Assembly: GCA_023418995.1 (NCBI GenBank)
Contig: JAEZYP010000047.1
Coordinates: 1 to 64,000 of the forward strand
Length of the DNA: 64,000 bases
Source: Bacillota bacterium
Lineage (GTDB): Bacteria > Bacillota > Clostridia > Oscillospirales > Acutalibacteraceae
Reading direction: 5' to 3'
Shown: positions 35,179-43,550 of the stretch, one piece after another
Layout: each line of letters starts with the position of its first letter
How positions within the stretch are numbered: position 1 is the stretch's first letter
The notes under the pieces: model-generated
Told to the model about the DNA's origin: nothing
What the model saw: the letters and a program-made list of their open reading frames with translations, nothing else
The model's database searches: none
Program-made: the position numbers and the translations under genes

Positions 35179-36323
35179 ACATCCTTCTCTTCCCTGCTCA
35201 TATTCAAAGCCTGCCGGAATAATTCACGGTCGGCATCGTCCGCTTCACTGCCGCAAATCTGCCGCAGAAACTGCTCCAATACATATACATCGTCAGTCTT
35301 TCGATGCATAAACTGGTCGCGCAGACCGTCCCGCGAACCGTCACCGCCAGCGAACAGCCACTCGCTGCTCAAACCCAGCAAATTAGGGTAATAGGGCCTC
35401 AGCTGATCCATCGGCATATAAACCGGAGCGCTGTCTTTTAGATTGGCATAAAGATAATCCTCACTTGGAGCCTCTTTCCCCCGCCGCAAAAGTTCCGAGA
35501 AAACACCGGAAACCACTCGCATGTCGTGAAGCGGCAGGCGGCTGTATTCCTCGATCTGCGTATTACCCTTACTGATTTCAAGAATAGAAACAGATTTTTT
35601 CTGACCCGCCTCATCAAAGGAATATTTCAGCGGCGAACCACAGTAACGTCCCGTTTTTCCGGCCTTCTGCGGCCCGTGCAGATGCCCGAGCGCTACATAA
35701 TCAAAGCCCTCAAACACGGCGGGGCTCACTTCAGAGCTGCCGCCCACAAAGGTCGGGCTTTCCGAAGAAGAAAGCGTTCCACCCATTACAAAGCAGTGTG
35801 CAACCAGGATATTGATTGCACCGGGAATCAGCATTTCATTTACTCTTGCCAATAGAGCCGCGTAGGCATCCTGAAAGCTTTTAATTGAATCGTCATGCAA
35901 ATACTGCCGTACTGCGACGGGCTCACAATACGGCAGAAGATAAACGTGTGCAGTTTCTGAGCCCGCCGATATCACCGCCGGGCGGAAAAGATCATCGATC
36001 GTATTCCCAATATAGATTCCGCTTTGGCGAAGCAAGCCGGTGCCAATCGCAATTCGTTCTGCGCCGTCGTGGTTGCCGGAAATTATGGCAAGCGGAATCC
36101 GAAAAGCGCTCATTTCGCTGAGAAAGCGGTCAAAAAGACGGATTGCCTCCACCGGAGCGATCTGTCGGTCGAAAACATCCCCCGCTATCAGCACCAAATC
36201 CGGATGCTCATAACTCACCATCGGTAGAAAGGTTTGAAATATAAAATGTTCCTGATCCGGCAAGAGAGAACGCCCGTAGATCATTTTTCCAAGATGCCAA
36301 TCCGAGGTATGTACCACCTTCAT
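35175..36323 (-). CDS. sbcD: exonuclease SbcCD subunit D (Mre11-like nuclease)
   Basis: Manganese-dependent nuclease of 382 residues. Phosphoesterase motifs are visible: HTSDWHLGK (Asp-His), LIAGDVFDR (Asp), ISGNHDGAER (Asn-His), VAHCFVMGG (His) and ALGHLHGPQ (His pair). The C-terminal ~100 residues form the SbcC-binding region. It overlaps both neighbours by 4 bases, so the three genes are translationally coupled. Confidence 0.95.
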   Translation of the reverse strand: MKVVHTSDWHLGKMIYGRSLLPDQEHFIFQTFLPMVSYEHPDLVLIAGDVFDRQIAPVEAIRLFDRFLSEMSAFRIPLAIISGNHDGAERIAIGTGLLRQSGIYIGNTIDDLFRPAVISAGSETAHVYLLPYCEPVAVRQYLHDDSIKSFQDAYAALLARVNEMLIPGAINILVAHCFVMGGTLSSSESPTFVGGSSEVSPAVFEGFDYVALGHLHGPQKAGKTGRYCGSPLKYSFDEAGQKKSVSILEISKGNTQIEEYSRLPLHDMRVVSGVFSELLRRGKEAPSEDYLYANLKDSAPVYMPMDQLRPYYPNLLGLSSEWLFAGGDGSRDGLRDQFMHRKTDDVYVLEQFLRQICGSEADDADRELFRQALNMSREEKDV

Positions 36324-37009
36324 GAGCGATACCTTTTTGGCTGTGGCAGTTCCGCCGACAAAACATCATTAAAAACAGCGTAGCTTTTGGAAGTAATTTT
36401 TCGATCAATGTGCATCGCACCGAAAAACCATTTATCAAATTGCACCTGTTGAACAAGCTGGTCAAAATATGCTTCCAGCTGGTTGGCGTTCTTGGTCTGC
36501 GCCCCGTGATACATGACTCTTGGCGCAGGAGCATGTGTAATAATAAAATCAACCCTCATATCAGCGTCGCGCAGGTTTTTTACTCCTTCACGCATTTCAT
36601 CCAGAGTAGGCATTTCACACTCCCACCATTTGCCTGCTTCCACATACATCTGTTTTTCCGCGCTTTCTCCGCCCCCAAAGGTAAAAATCTTTTTTCCCTC
36701 GATGGTATAAACCTGCCCGCGCATCAAGTGATACACATTCTCTCCGATTTGCTGAACCCTCCCGCCGTTCCATTCAGTAACAGGGTATTTGTCCAGCAAA
36801 TCATAGTTTTCATGTGTTCCGTCCACAAACAGAATCTTAAATTTCTTCCTATTCAATTTTTGCAAATTTTTTTGCTCTTTTTCTCCGCCGTCCCAGATAA
36901 AGCCAAAATCGCCGCACACAATAAGGGTATCGTCTTTTTTAAGCTTTCGTATCTGTGAGGAGTCAAAGCGGCACATTTCTCCGTGCGTATCACCGGTTAT
37001 GTAGATCAC
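36320..37009 (-). CDS. calcineurin-like metallophosphoesterase
   Basis: Protein of 229 residues with a metal centre traced by YITGDTHGEM, IVCGDFGFIWDG, FVDGTHENYD and ITHAPAPRV...FFGAMHID. The GTG start has GGAGG 7 bases upstream. It resembles small clostridial phosphoesterases near phage or repair genes; the substrate is unknown. It lies first in an operon with sbcD and sbcC (4-base overlap), which hints at a DNA or nucleotide-related role, by context only. Confidence 0.8.
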   Translation of the reverse strand: MIYITGDTHGEMCRFDSSQIRKLKKDDTLIVCGDFGFIWDGGEKEQKNLQKLNRKKFKILFVDGTHENYDLLDKYPVTEWNGGRVQQIGENVYHLMRGQVYTIEGKKIFTFGGGESAEKQMYVEAGKWWECEMPTLDEMREGVKNLRDADMRVDFIITHAPAPRVMYHGAQTKNANQLEAYFDQLVQQVQFDKWFFGAMHIDRKITSKSYAVFNDVLSAELPQPKRYRS

Positions 37010-37162
37010 TGTAATTCCTCCATTAAATTCTTACAAATTAACAACAATTTCAATCTTCACTTTATCTTTTACCGATTTACTGTTATACTCTATAAATGAC
37101 GGAATCAAATGAATCCATCATCTCATTTATCTTTATCATATCACATTGGAGGCAAAAGTTCC

Positions 37163-38518
37163 ATGCTAAAAAAATTACTGCTATCGCTCAGTATTCTTAC
37201 CGCGATAGGTATTTCGCTTACAACCGTCCCGGCCAAAGCCGCGGCATTTAATATTGATTTTGCCACAAATTCCGCTGCAATTGAATTGGTAAATATGGAC
37301 ACGGATACGGTCGTGTACCAAAAAAACAGCACGGAGCGCCGGGAACCGGCATCCACAACGAAGATTATGACTTATATTATTGTAAGCGAACATATCAAAG
37401 ATCTTGATGGCACAAAAATCACTGTTAGTAAAGCTGTTGTGAACAAGCTGCTCGGAACCGGCAGCTCACTTTCCGGCATTAAGGAGAACGATGTACTGAC
37501 CGCCTACCAGCTTCTAAACTGTATGCTCGTTCCAAGCGGAAACGACGCGGCTCTTGTTTTGGCGGACTATGTTGGAAACGGCGATGTGGATGCTTTTGTT
37601 GAGATGATGAATCAAAAAGCGAAGGAGCTCGGCTGCACGGGGACACATTTTGCCAATCCACACGGTCTACACGATGATGACCATTATACAACTGCCAACG
37701 ATCTTGCGAAAATAACGAAATACGCGATGAGCCTTCCCCACTTTACCGATATTACCTCCCAAACCCGCTACACCTATAAGCCGGAAGGCGGACCGGACGC
37801 CGCTAAGAACAGGACGCTGTCTACGACCAACTATTTGATCGATAAGAACGCGCTTGGCGGAAAGTATTTTTATACGTACGCAAGGGGAATCAAAACCGGT
37901 CATCATGATCAATCCGGTTATTGTTTGGTTTCCTCCGCTACAGCGTACGGCTACACATATTTATGCGTCGCGCTCGGTTCCCCGGACATTGATAAAAACG
38001 GCAAGGAAATTGCCTCCCGCGGGGAAATGCTTGATACGGCAAGCTTATTTCGATGGGCATTTCTGAATCTCGAGCTAAAGCCCATTCTGAACGGACAGGA
38101 TTCCGTAGGTGAAATCAAGCTGAACAACGCATGGAATAAGGATAAGCTGCTTTTGATTGCGGGTAAAAATTATTCCGCCATGCTTCCAAAAAATGTTTCG
38201 ACAAGCAGCGTTATTATTACCAAGGATATTCCGGGCAGTATCGACGCTCCTGTGAAAAAGGGGCAGAAGGTAGGAACGGCTACCTTGAGCTACGCCAATC
38301 AGAAGCTTGCCACTGTTGACCTTGTTGCTTCAGAAAGTGTGGAGCGCAGCGAGCTGCTCAGCTCGGCGAATCTGGTCAAATCCATTTTCACCTCGGTCTG
38401 GTTCCTTGCGATTGTCGGACTAATAGTCTTCTTAGTAATCATATATATTATTCTGGCTTTGATTTACAACCGAAAGAAAAAGAACTTAAGGAAAGTAAAA
38501 AAATACAGAAAAATGTAA
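37163..38518 (+). CDS. D-alanyl-D-alanine carboxypeptidase (DacF-like PBP)
   Basis: Low-molecular-weight PBP of 451 residues. A signal peptide (about residues 1-27) precedes the S11 peptidase domain with STTK (nucleophile Ser in REPASTTKIMT), SGN in LVPSGNDAAL and KTG in RGIKTGHHDQSG. A PBP5-like C-terminal domain follows, and a C-terminal membrane helix (about residues 415-437) with a Lys-rich tail anchors it. It trims pentapeptides in the wall; relatives act in cortex synthesis. GGAGG lies 10 bases before ATG 37163, which matches the signal peptide; the longer frame adds 18 residues without one. Confidence 0.92.
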   Translation: MLKKLLLSLSILTAIGISLTTVPAKAAAFNIDFATNSAAIELVNMDTDTVVYQKNSTERREPASTTKIMTYIIVSEHIKDLDGTKITVSKAVVNKLLGTGSSLSGIKENDVLTAYQLLNCMLVPSGNDAALVLADYVGNGDVDAFVEMMNQKAKELGCTGTHFANPHGLHDDDHYTTANDLAKITKYAMSLPHFTDITSQTRYTYKPEGGPDAAKNRTLSTTNYLIDKNALGGKYFYTYARGIKTGHHDQSGYCLVSSATAYGYTYLCVALGSPDIDKNGKEIASRGEMLDTASLFRWAFLNLELKPILNGQDSVGEIKLNNAWNKDKLLLIAGKNYSAMLPKNVSTSSVIITKDIPGSIDAPVKKGQKVGTATLSYANQKLATVDLVASESVERSELLSSANLVKSIFTSVWFLAIVGLIVFLVIIYIILALIYNRKKKNLRKVKKYRKM

Positions 38519-38527
38519 CTCACTTTT

Positions 38528-38572
38528 TGGCATCTTCCGCTTGCCTACGATGCGGAGGATGTCATTTTTTTG
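38528..38572 (+). terminator. terminator of the carboxypeptidase gene
   Basis: GGCATCTTCCGC pairs with GCGGAGGATGTC (imperfect) and is followed by ATTTTTTTGC. Confidence 0.75.
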
Positions 38573-38680
38573 CACGCTACGCAAGAATCGCGTGCTTTTA
38601 TCACCTTGCTTTCAGGGTAGCACCGCCGTTCCTTTGAGCTTATACGTTTAAAATAACCGGATGCCCCTTTACAATACGAC

Positions 38681-38714
38681 AAAAAAATCCCCGCTGTATA
38701 AACAGCAGGGATTT
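38681..38714 (-). terminator. terminator of rplJ-rplL
   Basis: On the minus strand AAATCCCTGCTGTT pairs with a CAGCGGGGATTT arm and is followed by TTTTGTCG. It is 20 bases after the rplL stop. Confidence 0.8.
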
Positions 38715-38735
38715 AAACATTACGTAATAAGCAAA

Positions 38736-39110
38736 TTACTTTACTTCTACTTCAGCGCCAGCCTCAACAAGCTTTGCTTTGATTGCTTCAGCGTCATCCT
38801 TGGAAGCGCCTTCTTTAACCGGCTTCGGAGCACCGTCAACAACTTCTTTTGCTTCCTTCAGGCCAAGACCGGTGATCTCGCGAACAACCTTGATAACCTG
38901 AATCTTGTTAGCGCCAGCAGCCTTCAGAATTACGTCGAACTCTGTCTTCTCTTCAGCAGCAGCAACAGCAACCGGAGCGGCAGCAGCAACAGCAACCGGA
39001 GCAGCAGCGGAAACGCCGAACTCCTCTTCAAGAGCCTTTACGAGCTCGGAGAGCTCAAGAACGGTAAGAGCCTTTACATCTTCAATTAACTTTACAACTT
39101 TATCAGACAT
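38736..39110 (-). CDS. rplL: 50S ribosomal protein L7/L12
   Basis: Stalk protein of 124 residues. The N-terminal dimerisation helices (MSDKVVKLIEDVKALTVLEL) are followed by an Ala/Val/Pro-rich hinge (AAAPVAVAAA repeats, about residues 36-52) and a C-terminal factor-binding domain ending in KAKLVEAGAEVEVK. It recruits translational GTPases to the ribosome. Second gene of the rplJL unit. Confidence 0.97.
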   Translation of the reverse strand: MSDKVVKLIEDVKALTVLELSELVKALEEEFGVSAAAPVAVAAAAPVAVAAAEEKTEFDVILKAAGANKIQVIKVVREITGLGLKEAKEVVDGAPKPVKEGASKDDAEAIKAKLVEAGAEVEVK

Positions 39111-39152
39111 GGTTAGTAACCTCCAAATTTTTTATTTAATTTAAAATAAGAC

Positions 39153-39689
39153 TTATGCGTTGGCAGCCTGCTTTTCCGCAATAGCGTTCAAAGCGACAAC
39201 CAAGCCCTTCATTGTGCCATTCAGCACAGTAACGAAGCCTGTAATCGGGGCATTCAAGCCGCCGAGTGCTTTTGCGACCAAAACTTCCTTTGAAGGCAGC
39301 GCAGCAAGATCTTTAACACCGTTAACATCAATTGCTTTGCCGTCGATAAAACCGGCCTTCACTTCAAACTTCTTGTTTGTTTCCGCAAACTTAGAAAGGA
39401 TTTTTGCGCCGGAGACGTAATTATCCTTGCTGAATGCGATAGCGGTCGTACCTTCCAGAACATAGTCAAGGCCTTCAATCCCGGCATCTTTAAACGCAAG
39501 TTTGAGTAAAGTGTTCTTTACGACCATGTATTCGTCGCCTGATTCACGCAGCTCTTTACGAAGCTTGGTATCTTCAGCAACAGTAATACCCTTGTAGTTT
39601 ACAATAACACCGGTGCATGCAGTCTTGAGGTTCTCAGCGAGAACGGCGACTGCCTGCTTCTTTTGTTCCAATATCTTTTCACTTGGCAA
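39153..39689 (-). CDS. rplJ: 50S ribosomal protein L10
   Basis: Protein of 178 residues that anchors the L7/L12 stalk on 23S rRNA. It starts MPSEKILEQKKQAVAVLAEN and shows GVIVNYKGITVAEDTKLRKE and EYMVVKNTLLKLA. The C-terminal helix (VTVLNGTMKGLVVALNAIAE) holds L12 dimers. A long 5' leader with L10-leader features precedes it. Confidence 0.97.
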   Translation of the reverse strand: MPSEKILEQKKQAVAVLAENLKTACTGVIVNYKGITVAEDTKLRKELRESGDEYMVVKNTLLKLAFKDAGIEGLDYVLEGTTAIAFSKDNYVSGAKILSKFAETNKKFEVKAGFIDGKAIDVNGVKDLAALPSKEVLVAKALGGLNAPITGFVTVLNGTMKGLVVALNAIAEKQAANA

Positions 39690-39728
39690 ATATATTCACC
39701 TCCATCCGTTGGATTACAGCGCGATAAA

Positions 39729-39860
39729 TAAAAAAGCCCTTCCCGTTTACCGCGGGAAGGGCGTAAAGACACATAAAAGCATCGTACGGCCTCTATCCTC
39801 GGCAGGCTGGGGAAAACCCATTACGCAAACGCGCCTGCTGTCTTTGAATAAAGTACAGCG
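39729..39860 (-). promoter_or_regulatory. ribosomal protein L10 leader
   Basis: The 130-base untranslated leader of rplJ contains the typical pieces on the minus strand: an AGACAGCAGGC...GCCTGCCGAGG long-range element, then an intrinsic terminator (GCCCTTCCCG / CGGGAAGGGC plus TTTTTTATTT at 39729-39762). In Firmicutes the L10-L12 complex binds this leader to repress its own operon. The arrangement is read from sequence; binding is established knowledge of the family. Confidence 0.85.
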
Positions 39861-39866
39861 TATATT

Positions 39867-39895
39867 ATATTATCACAGATCAATCAATCTGTCAA
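39867..39895 (-). promoter_or_regulatory. promoter of rplJ-rplL
   Basis: Minus strand TTGACA (39890-39895), a 17-base spacer, TAATAT (39867-39872). It lies immediately after the rplA stop, so rplJL has its own promoter besides possible read-through. Confidence 0.8.
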
Positions 39896-39902
39896 GCAGC
39901 AA

Positions 39903-40595
39903 TCAGCCAACCTTATTGGGATTGATTCTGACGCCGGGGCCCATTGTTGAAGCAACAACGCAGCTCCTGATATACTGACCCTTGGATGCGGCCGGCTTTG
40001 CTTTCACAATCGCACCGAGCAATGCGTCAAAGTTCTCGAGCAGCTTCTCGCCGCCAAAGGAGACCTTGCCGATTGAGCAGTGGATGATGTTTGTTTTATC
40101 GAGGCGATACTCAATCTTACCGGCCTTCGCGTCAGCAACAGCCTTGCCGATATCGCGGGTAACCGTACCGGCCTTCGGGTTCGGCATTAAGCCGCGGGGA
40201 CCCAAAACCTTACCTAAACGACCGACAAGTCCCATCATATCCGGAGTTGTGATGAGTATGTCGAAATCCATCCAGTTTTCGCTCTGGATTTTCTGTACCA
40301 TATCCTCAGCGCCTACAAATTCAGCACCGGCAGCCTCAGCGTCTTTTGCTGCATCGCCTTTGCAGATAGCAAGCACACGGACGTTTTTACCGGTGCCGTT
40401 CGGCAGAACAATCGCTCCGCGAACCTGCTGGTCGGCGTGGCGGCTGTCGACACCCAGTTTAACGTGAACCTCAACGGTTTCGTCAAACTTGGATGTACCG
40501 GTCTTGACGCAAAGGTCAAGCGCTTCGTTTGCATCATAAAGTTTAGAACGATCGACAAGCTTAGCGCTGTCGACATATTTTTTACCGTGTTTCAT
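39903..40595 (-). CDS. rplA: 50S ribosomal protein L1
   Basis: Protein of 230 residues that forms the L1 stalk at the E site. It reads MKHGKKYVDSAKLVDRSKLY and carries GTGKNVRVLAICKG, GRLGKVLGPRGLMPNPKAGT and the C-terminal STMGPGVRI. Also a translational repressor of the rplKA mRNA in many bacteria. Confidence 0.97.
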   Translation of the reverse strand: MKHGKKYVDSAKLVDRSKLYDANEALDLCVKTGTSKFDETVEVHVKLGVDSRHADQQVRGAIVLPNGTGKNVRVLAICKGDAAKDAEAAGAEFVGAEDMVQKIQSENWMDFDILITTPDMMGLVGRLGKVLGPRGLMPNPKAGTVTRDIGKAVADAKAGKIEYRLDKTNIIHCSIGKVSFGGEKLLENFDALLGAIVKAKPAASKGQYIRSCVVASTMGPGVRINPNKVG

Positions 40596-40654
40596 TGGTT
40601 TTCCTCCCTATTGAGTGGTAAAATCGGATAGAAAAGTTCCTCCCACCCGGGTGA

Positions 40655-41080
40655 TCAATCTACGACTTCAATGCCCATGCTGCGCGCTGTGCCCGCAACC
40701 ATGCTCATGGCTGTTTCCACAGAACCCGCGTTTAAGTCCGGCATCTTGGCTTCCGCTATCTTTCTGATCTGCTCGCGTGTGATTTTTGCTACCTTTTTCT
40801 TGTTCGGCTCACCCGAAGCAGTCTCGATTCCGCATGCCTTCTTAATCAGAACGGCAGCCGGAGGAGTCTTTGTAATAAAAGTAAACGAACGGTCTGCATA
40901 AACCGTAATGACAACAGGAATAATCAGTCCTACGTCATTCTTTGTGCGCTCATTGAATTCTTTTGTGAACGCCATGATATTGACGCCGTGCTGACCGAGT
41001 GCCGGTCCTACAGGCGGCGCCGGTGTTGCCTTGCCAGCAGGTATTTGAAGCTTTATAAAGCCCGTAACCTTTTGAGCCAT
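40655..41080 (-). CDS. rplK: 50S ribosomal protein L11
   Basis: Protein of 141 residues. The N-terminal domain has IPAGKATPAPPVGPALGQHG and the rRNA-binding C-terminal domain has KKVAKITREQIRKIAEAKMPDLNA and ends in GTARSMGIEVVD. It is part of the GTPase-associated centre and required for RelA-type stringent signalling. Confidence 0.97.
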   Translation of the reverse strand: MAQKVTGFIKLQIPAGKATPAPPVGPALGQHGVNIMAFTKEFNERTKNDVGLIIPVVITVYADRSFTFITKTPPAAVLIKKACGIETASGEPNKKKVAKITREQIRKIAEAKMPDLNAGSVETAMSMVAGTARSMGIEVVD

Positions 41081-41194
41081 TTTCTTGCACCTCCAAAATT
41101 CGTGGTTGATGGCGGAGCGGACGAAATGATTTACCCGTTCCTCCCACAGGGGCAGTGCCCCTCATAATAAGCGGTCTCCCGCAAATTATTGTAA

Positions 41195-41716
41195 TTACTC
41201 TACCGCTTCAGCCTGATCCAACTCAAGCTCAACCGGAGTTTCGCGCCCAAACATGGACACGGTAACGCGGACGCGGTTCTTGTCGATATCAACTTCCTCA
41301 ACCGTACCGACAAAGCCCTCCAGCGGACCATCGATAATGTGTACGGAATCACCGACACCGTAAGAAACCTCAATCGTTTTCTGCTCGACGCCCAATCTCG
41401 CGACTTCCTCGTCCGTTAGCGGAATTGGCTTTGATGACGGGCCTACAAAACCCGTACAGCCGCGGATGTTGCGGACAACATACCATGACTCGTCGGTAAG
41501 AATCATCTTTACCAGAACATATCCGGGGAAAATCTTCCGCTCCACGTCCCGCTTCTTGTTATCCTTTATTTCGGTAACTGTTTCGGTCGGAACACGCACT
41601 TCCTGAATTAAATCATGAAGCTGTCGGTTTTCCACTGTTTTTTCAAGATTGGAGGCGACTTTGTTTTCATACCCGGAATAAGTATGAACCACATACCACC
41701 TTGCGTCTTCAGGCAT
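41195..41716 (-). CDS. nusG: transcription termination/antitermination factor NusG
   Basis: Protein of 173 residues. The NGN domain (RWYVVHTYSGYENKVASNLE) is followed by KRKIFPGYVLVKM-type elements and a C-terminal KOW domain (GDSVHIIDGPLEGFVGTVEE). It binds RNA polymerase and links it to ribosomes or termination factors. Gene order secE-nusG-rplK is canonical. Confidence 0.97.
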   Translation of the reverse strand: MPEDARWYVVHTYSGYENKVASNLEKTVENRQLHDLIQEVRVPTETVTEIKDNKKRDVERKIFPGYVLVKMILTDESWYVVRNIRGCTGFVGPSSKPIPLTDEEVARLGVEQKTIEVSYGVGDSVHIIDGPLEGFVGTVEEVDIDKNRVRVTVSMFGRETPVELELDQAEAVE

Positions 41717-41736
41717 AATAAAAACCTCCGCTTATC

Positions 41737-41970
41737 CTACTTTGCAATGTTCATGATCAGTCCAAGCAGATTCATCAGCACTGTGTCAAGCCCGAAAATA
41801 AACAGGCCGATAATAACAATTGTTACCAATACTACGCCTGTATTCTTGAACACCGCCTGCGGTGTAGGCCAAACGATCTTCTTGATTTCGCTTTTCACGT
41901 CCCGGAAGAACTTTGAGATGCTTTTGCCAGTCCTGGCAAAAAAATTCTCTTTCTTTTCTGTATCTGCCAT
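41737..41970 (-). CDS. secE: preprotein translocase subunit SecE
   Basis: Protein of 77 residues with a polar N-terminal half including the amphipathic helix (KFFRDVKSEIKKIVWPTPQAV) and one C-terminal membrane helix. It clamps SecY in the translocon. The VWPT element and location between rpmG and nusG make the call firm. Confidence 0.95.
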   Translation of the reverse strand: MADTEKKENFFARTGKSISKFFRDVKSEIKKIVWPTPQAVFKNTGVVLVTIVIIGLFIFGLDTVLMNLLGLIMNIAK

Positions 41971-41990
41971 GTTTTGTCCCCCCGTCCGAA

Positions 41991-42140
41991 TTACTTCGAC
42001 TCTCTGTGAAGAGTATGCTTCTTGCAGAATCTGCAGTACTTGTTCATTTCAAGCCTGTCCGGATCATTCTTCTTGTTTTTCATTGTGTTGTAGTTGCGCT
42101 GTTTGCACTCTGTGCAAGCTAAAGTAATTTTAACTCTCAT
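41991..42140 (-). CDS. rpmG: 50S ribosomal protein L33
   Basis: 49 residues with the zinc-ribbon pattern: LACTECKQRNY and then YCRFCKKHTLHRESK, so this is the four-cysteine (C+) form that needs zinc. GGAGGTG lies 5 bases before ATG. It heads the rpmG-secE-nusG-rplKA unit. It is below the length limit of common gene scans but clear. Confidence 0.96.
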   Translation of the reverse strand: MRVKITLACTECKQRNYNTMKNKKNDPDRLEMNKYCRFCKKHTLHRESK

Positions 42141-42173
42141 GACGGCACCTCCCGTTTTACGGAAAAATATAAT

Positions 42174-42190
42174 AGGTCTAAATTAGACCT
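42174..42190 (-). other. leader hairpin of rpmG
   Basis: AGGTCTAATTTAGACCT can fold as a 7-8 bp hairpin in the untranslated leader, followed on the minus strand by ATTATATTTTTC. It could be a weak attenuator, but the T-run starts several bases away from the stem. Confidence 0.35.
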
Positions 42191-42246
42191 CAGCCTCCCT
42201 CAATGAAAAGGGCGCAAAAAAAATAACCCCTTTATGAGGTAATAAC

Positions 42247-42276
42247 ATATTAACATATAGACATTCCATCTGTCAA
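42247..42276 (-). promoter_or_regulatory. promoter of the rpmG-secE-nusG-rplKA unit
   Basis: Minus strand TTGACA (42271-42276), an 18-base spacer, TAATAT (42247-42252), about 105 bases before the rpmG start. Confidence 0.7.
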
Positions 42277-42320
42277 GTAGTTTGCCGATACATTTGATTA
42301 TTTTTGCCGGAAGATAAAAC

Positions 42321-42357
42321 AAGGCAGGCAGAATCCAATTTATCATCTGCCTGCCTT
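42321..42357 (-). terminator. terminator of the 267-residue unknown gene
   Basis: 12-bp stem AAGGCAGGCAGA / TCTGCCTGCCTT, followed on the minus strand by GTTTTATC. It separates this gene from the ribosomal unit. Confidence 0.8.
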
Positions 42358-42364
42358 AACTAAA

Positions 42365-43168
42365 TTATTTTCTCAGTGCGTTGAGGTTGTCCGCCACAAA
42401 TTTCTTCTCTTTCTTTTTCTTTTCCGGCTTAAAGGTTTTCCCTTTAATTTTACGCGCGGCCACGTAGCCCTTTTTTAGGTCTTCACTGAAAAACGGCTCC
42501 ATATTTTCAATAGCCGCCTTATCGTCTATGCCGTTTAGAATAACGATCGTAATAATAGAGCGCACATCCATATCACCCGAAACATACATATCGTTCAAAA
42601 GGTCGCAGCAGCGTTTTACGGCGTCCTTCTTCAGCGTCTGCGCGCAAAGAGCCTCTATTCTAGGGAGAAGGCTGTTCCGCGAAAAGGTTACTGCGCGAAC
42701 ATCTCCGTATTTTGCCCGTTCCTCCGCCATCTCATCGCGAAGCTCAGGAAAAATGCCGACAAAACGATTGAAAAAGAAAATTGGGTCCGGATTGTTCTCG
42801 TCATCCTTTTTCCTTTTCTTCTTCGTCTTAAGGGCGGCAATGCGCTTCGGCCCCTGAATGGTTTCTACAAAATCATTCTGAATGCTGTCGGCCTCGGACT
42901 GGCTGTCGGTTTCCGGGTCAAACAGCCAGATGGAAAGAGACTTCCACTGCCCGTCCGGCTTACCGTTCTCCACGTCACAGATTCTCAGCTCAAAACGCTT
43001 TTTTACTTTATTATATAATACACTGTAAGCGGTATCCTCGGCGGTAAAAATAACCGCACGCCCGTTCTCTTCCTGCTGTTCGCCCGCTCTGGAAAAGCCC
43101 TGCTCGCCAAGAGCCGCGCCAACCTTATCGGCAATCAGGTCAAACGCCTTTTGCTCCAATAAAATCAC
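42365..43168 (-). CDS. conserved hypothetical protein, 267 aa
   Basis: Not recognised. A soluble protein with an N-terminal alpha/beta region (residues ~1-115) containing VIFTAEDTAYSVLYNKVKKRFELRI, a Lys-rich linker (KTKKKRKKDDENN) and a helical C-terminal domain ending in a second Lys-rich tail (PEKKKKEKKF). No membrane segment or signal peptide. The charged linkers suggest nucleic-acid or ribosome contact, but that is only a guess. Confidence 0.6.
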   Translation of the reverse strand: MILLEQKAFDLIADKVGAALGEQGFSRAGEQQEENGRAVIFTAEDTAYSVLYNKVKKRFELRICDVENGKPDGQWKSLSIWLFDPETDSQSEADSIQNDFVETIQGPKRIAALKTKKKRKKDDENNPDPIFFFNRFVGIFPELRDEMAEERAKYGDVRAVTFSRNSLLPRIEALCAQTLKKDAVKRCCDLLNDMYVSGDMDVRSIITIVILNGIDDKAAIENMEPFFSEDLKKGYVAARKIKGKTFKPEKKKKEKKFVADNLNALRK

Positions 43169-43342
43169 TCCTGTATCTTTAATGAAATCACTATTAATCC
43201 TGATTAAATCAACTCAGTTTATAATTATACTACATAATACGTTTTTTGTCACCATACTTATTTAACAAATTTTCGATTGCGCCAATTGGAGCGTTGTGAT
43301 ATGATATATATTCACAGTATTATAGTTAATCAGCTCTAAAAG
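43169..43342. other. intergenic region upstream of the ddl element
   Basis: Divergent spacer, AT-rich, no coding frame seen. It should contain the promoter of the minus-strand gene. Confidence 0.4.
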
Positions 43343-43448
43343 CAGCCTTATATTTGCGGGGATATTTTTCGTGACGCGAGGCGGATGAAAAAAGCAGGCT
43401 GACGCCTGCCGAGCAGCGCAGCAGCACGAAAACAGACCGTAAAGGCTG
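43343..43448. other. nested palindromic element upstream of ddl
   Basis: Three stems nest around one centre: CAGCCTT (43343-43349) with AAGGCTG (43442-43448), TTTTCGTG (43366-43373) with CACGAAAA (43425-43432), and GCAGGC (43394-43399) with GCCTGC (43404-43409, loop TGAC). All three arms match perfectly. It reads as a folded RNA or a mobile palindromic repeat. A further hairpin CCTTGC-GAA-GCAAGG lies at 43512-43526 just before the ddl SD. Confidence 0.55.
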
Positions 43449-43550
43449 AATGTTTTTGAGTTAATTGACTATATATATTTAAGAATAATGTGCTAGGGTA
43501 TGTCGCTCTAGGCCTTGCGAAGCAAGGTTCAGGTTTGGAGGAGGATCATA

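Noticed and set aside
42174..42245. Riboswitch upstream of rpmG
   Set aside because: Only a short hairpin is visible; no known aptamer core was recognised.
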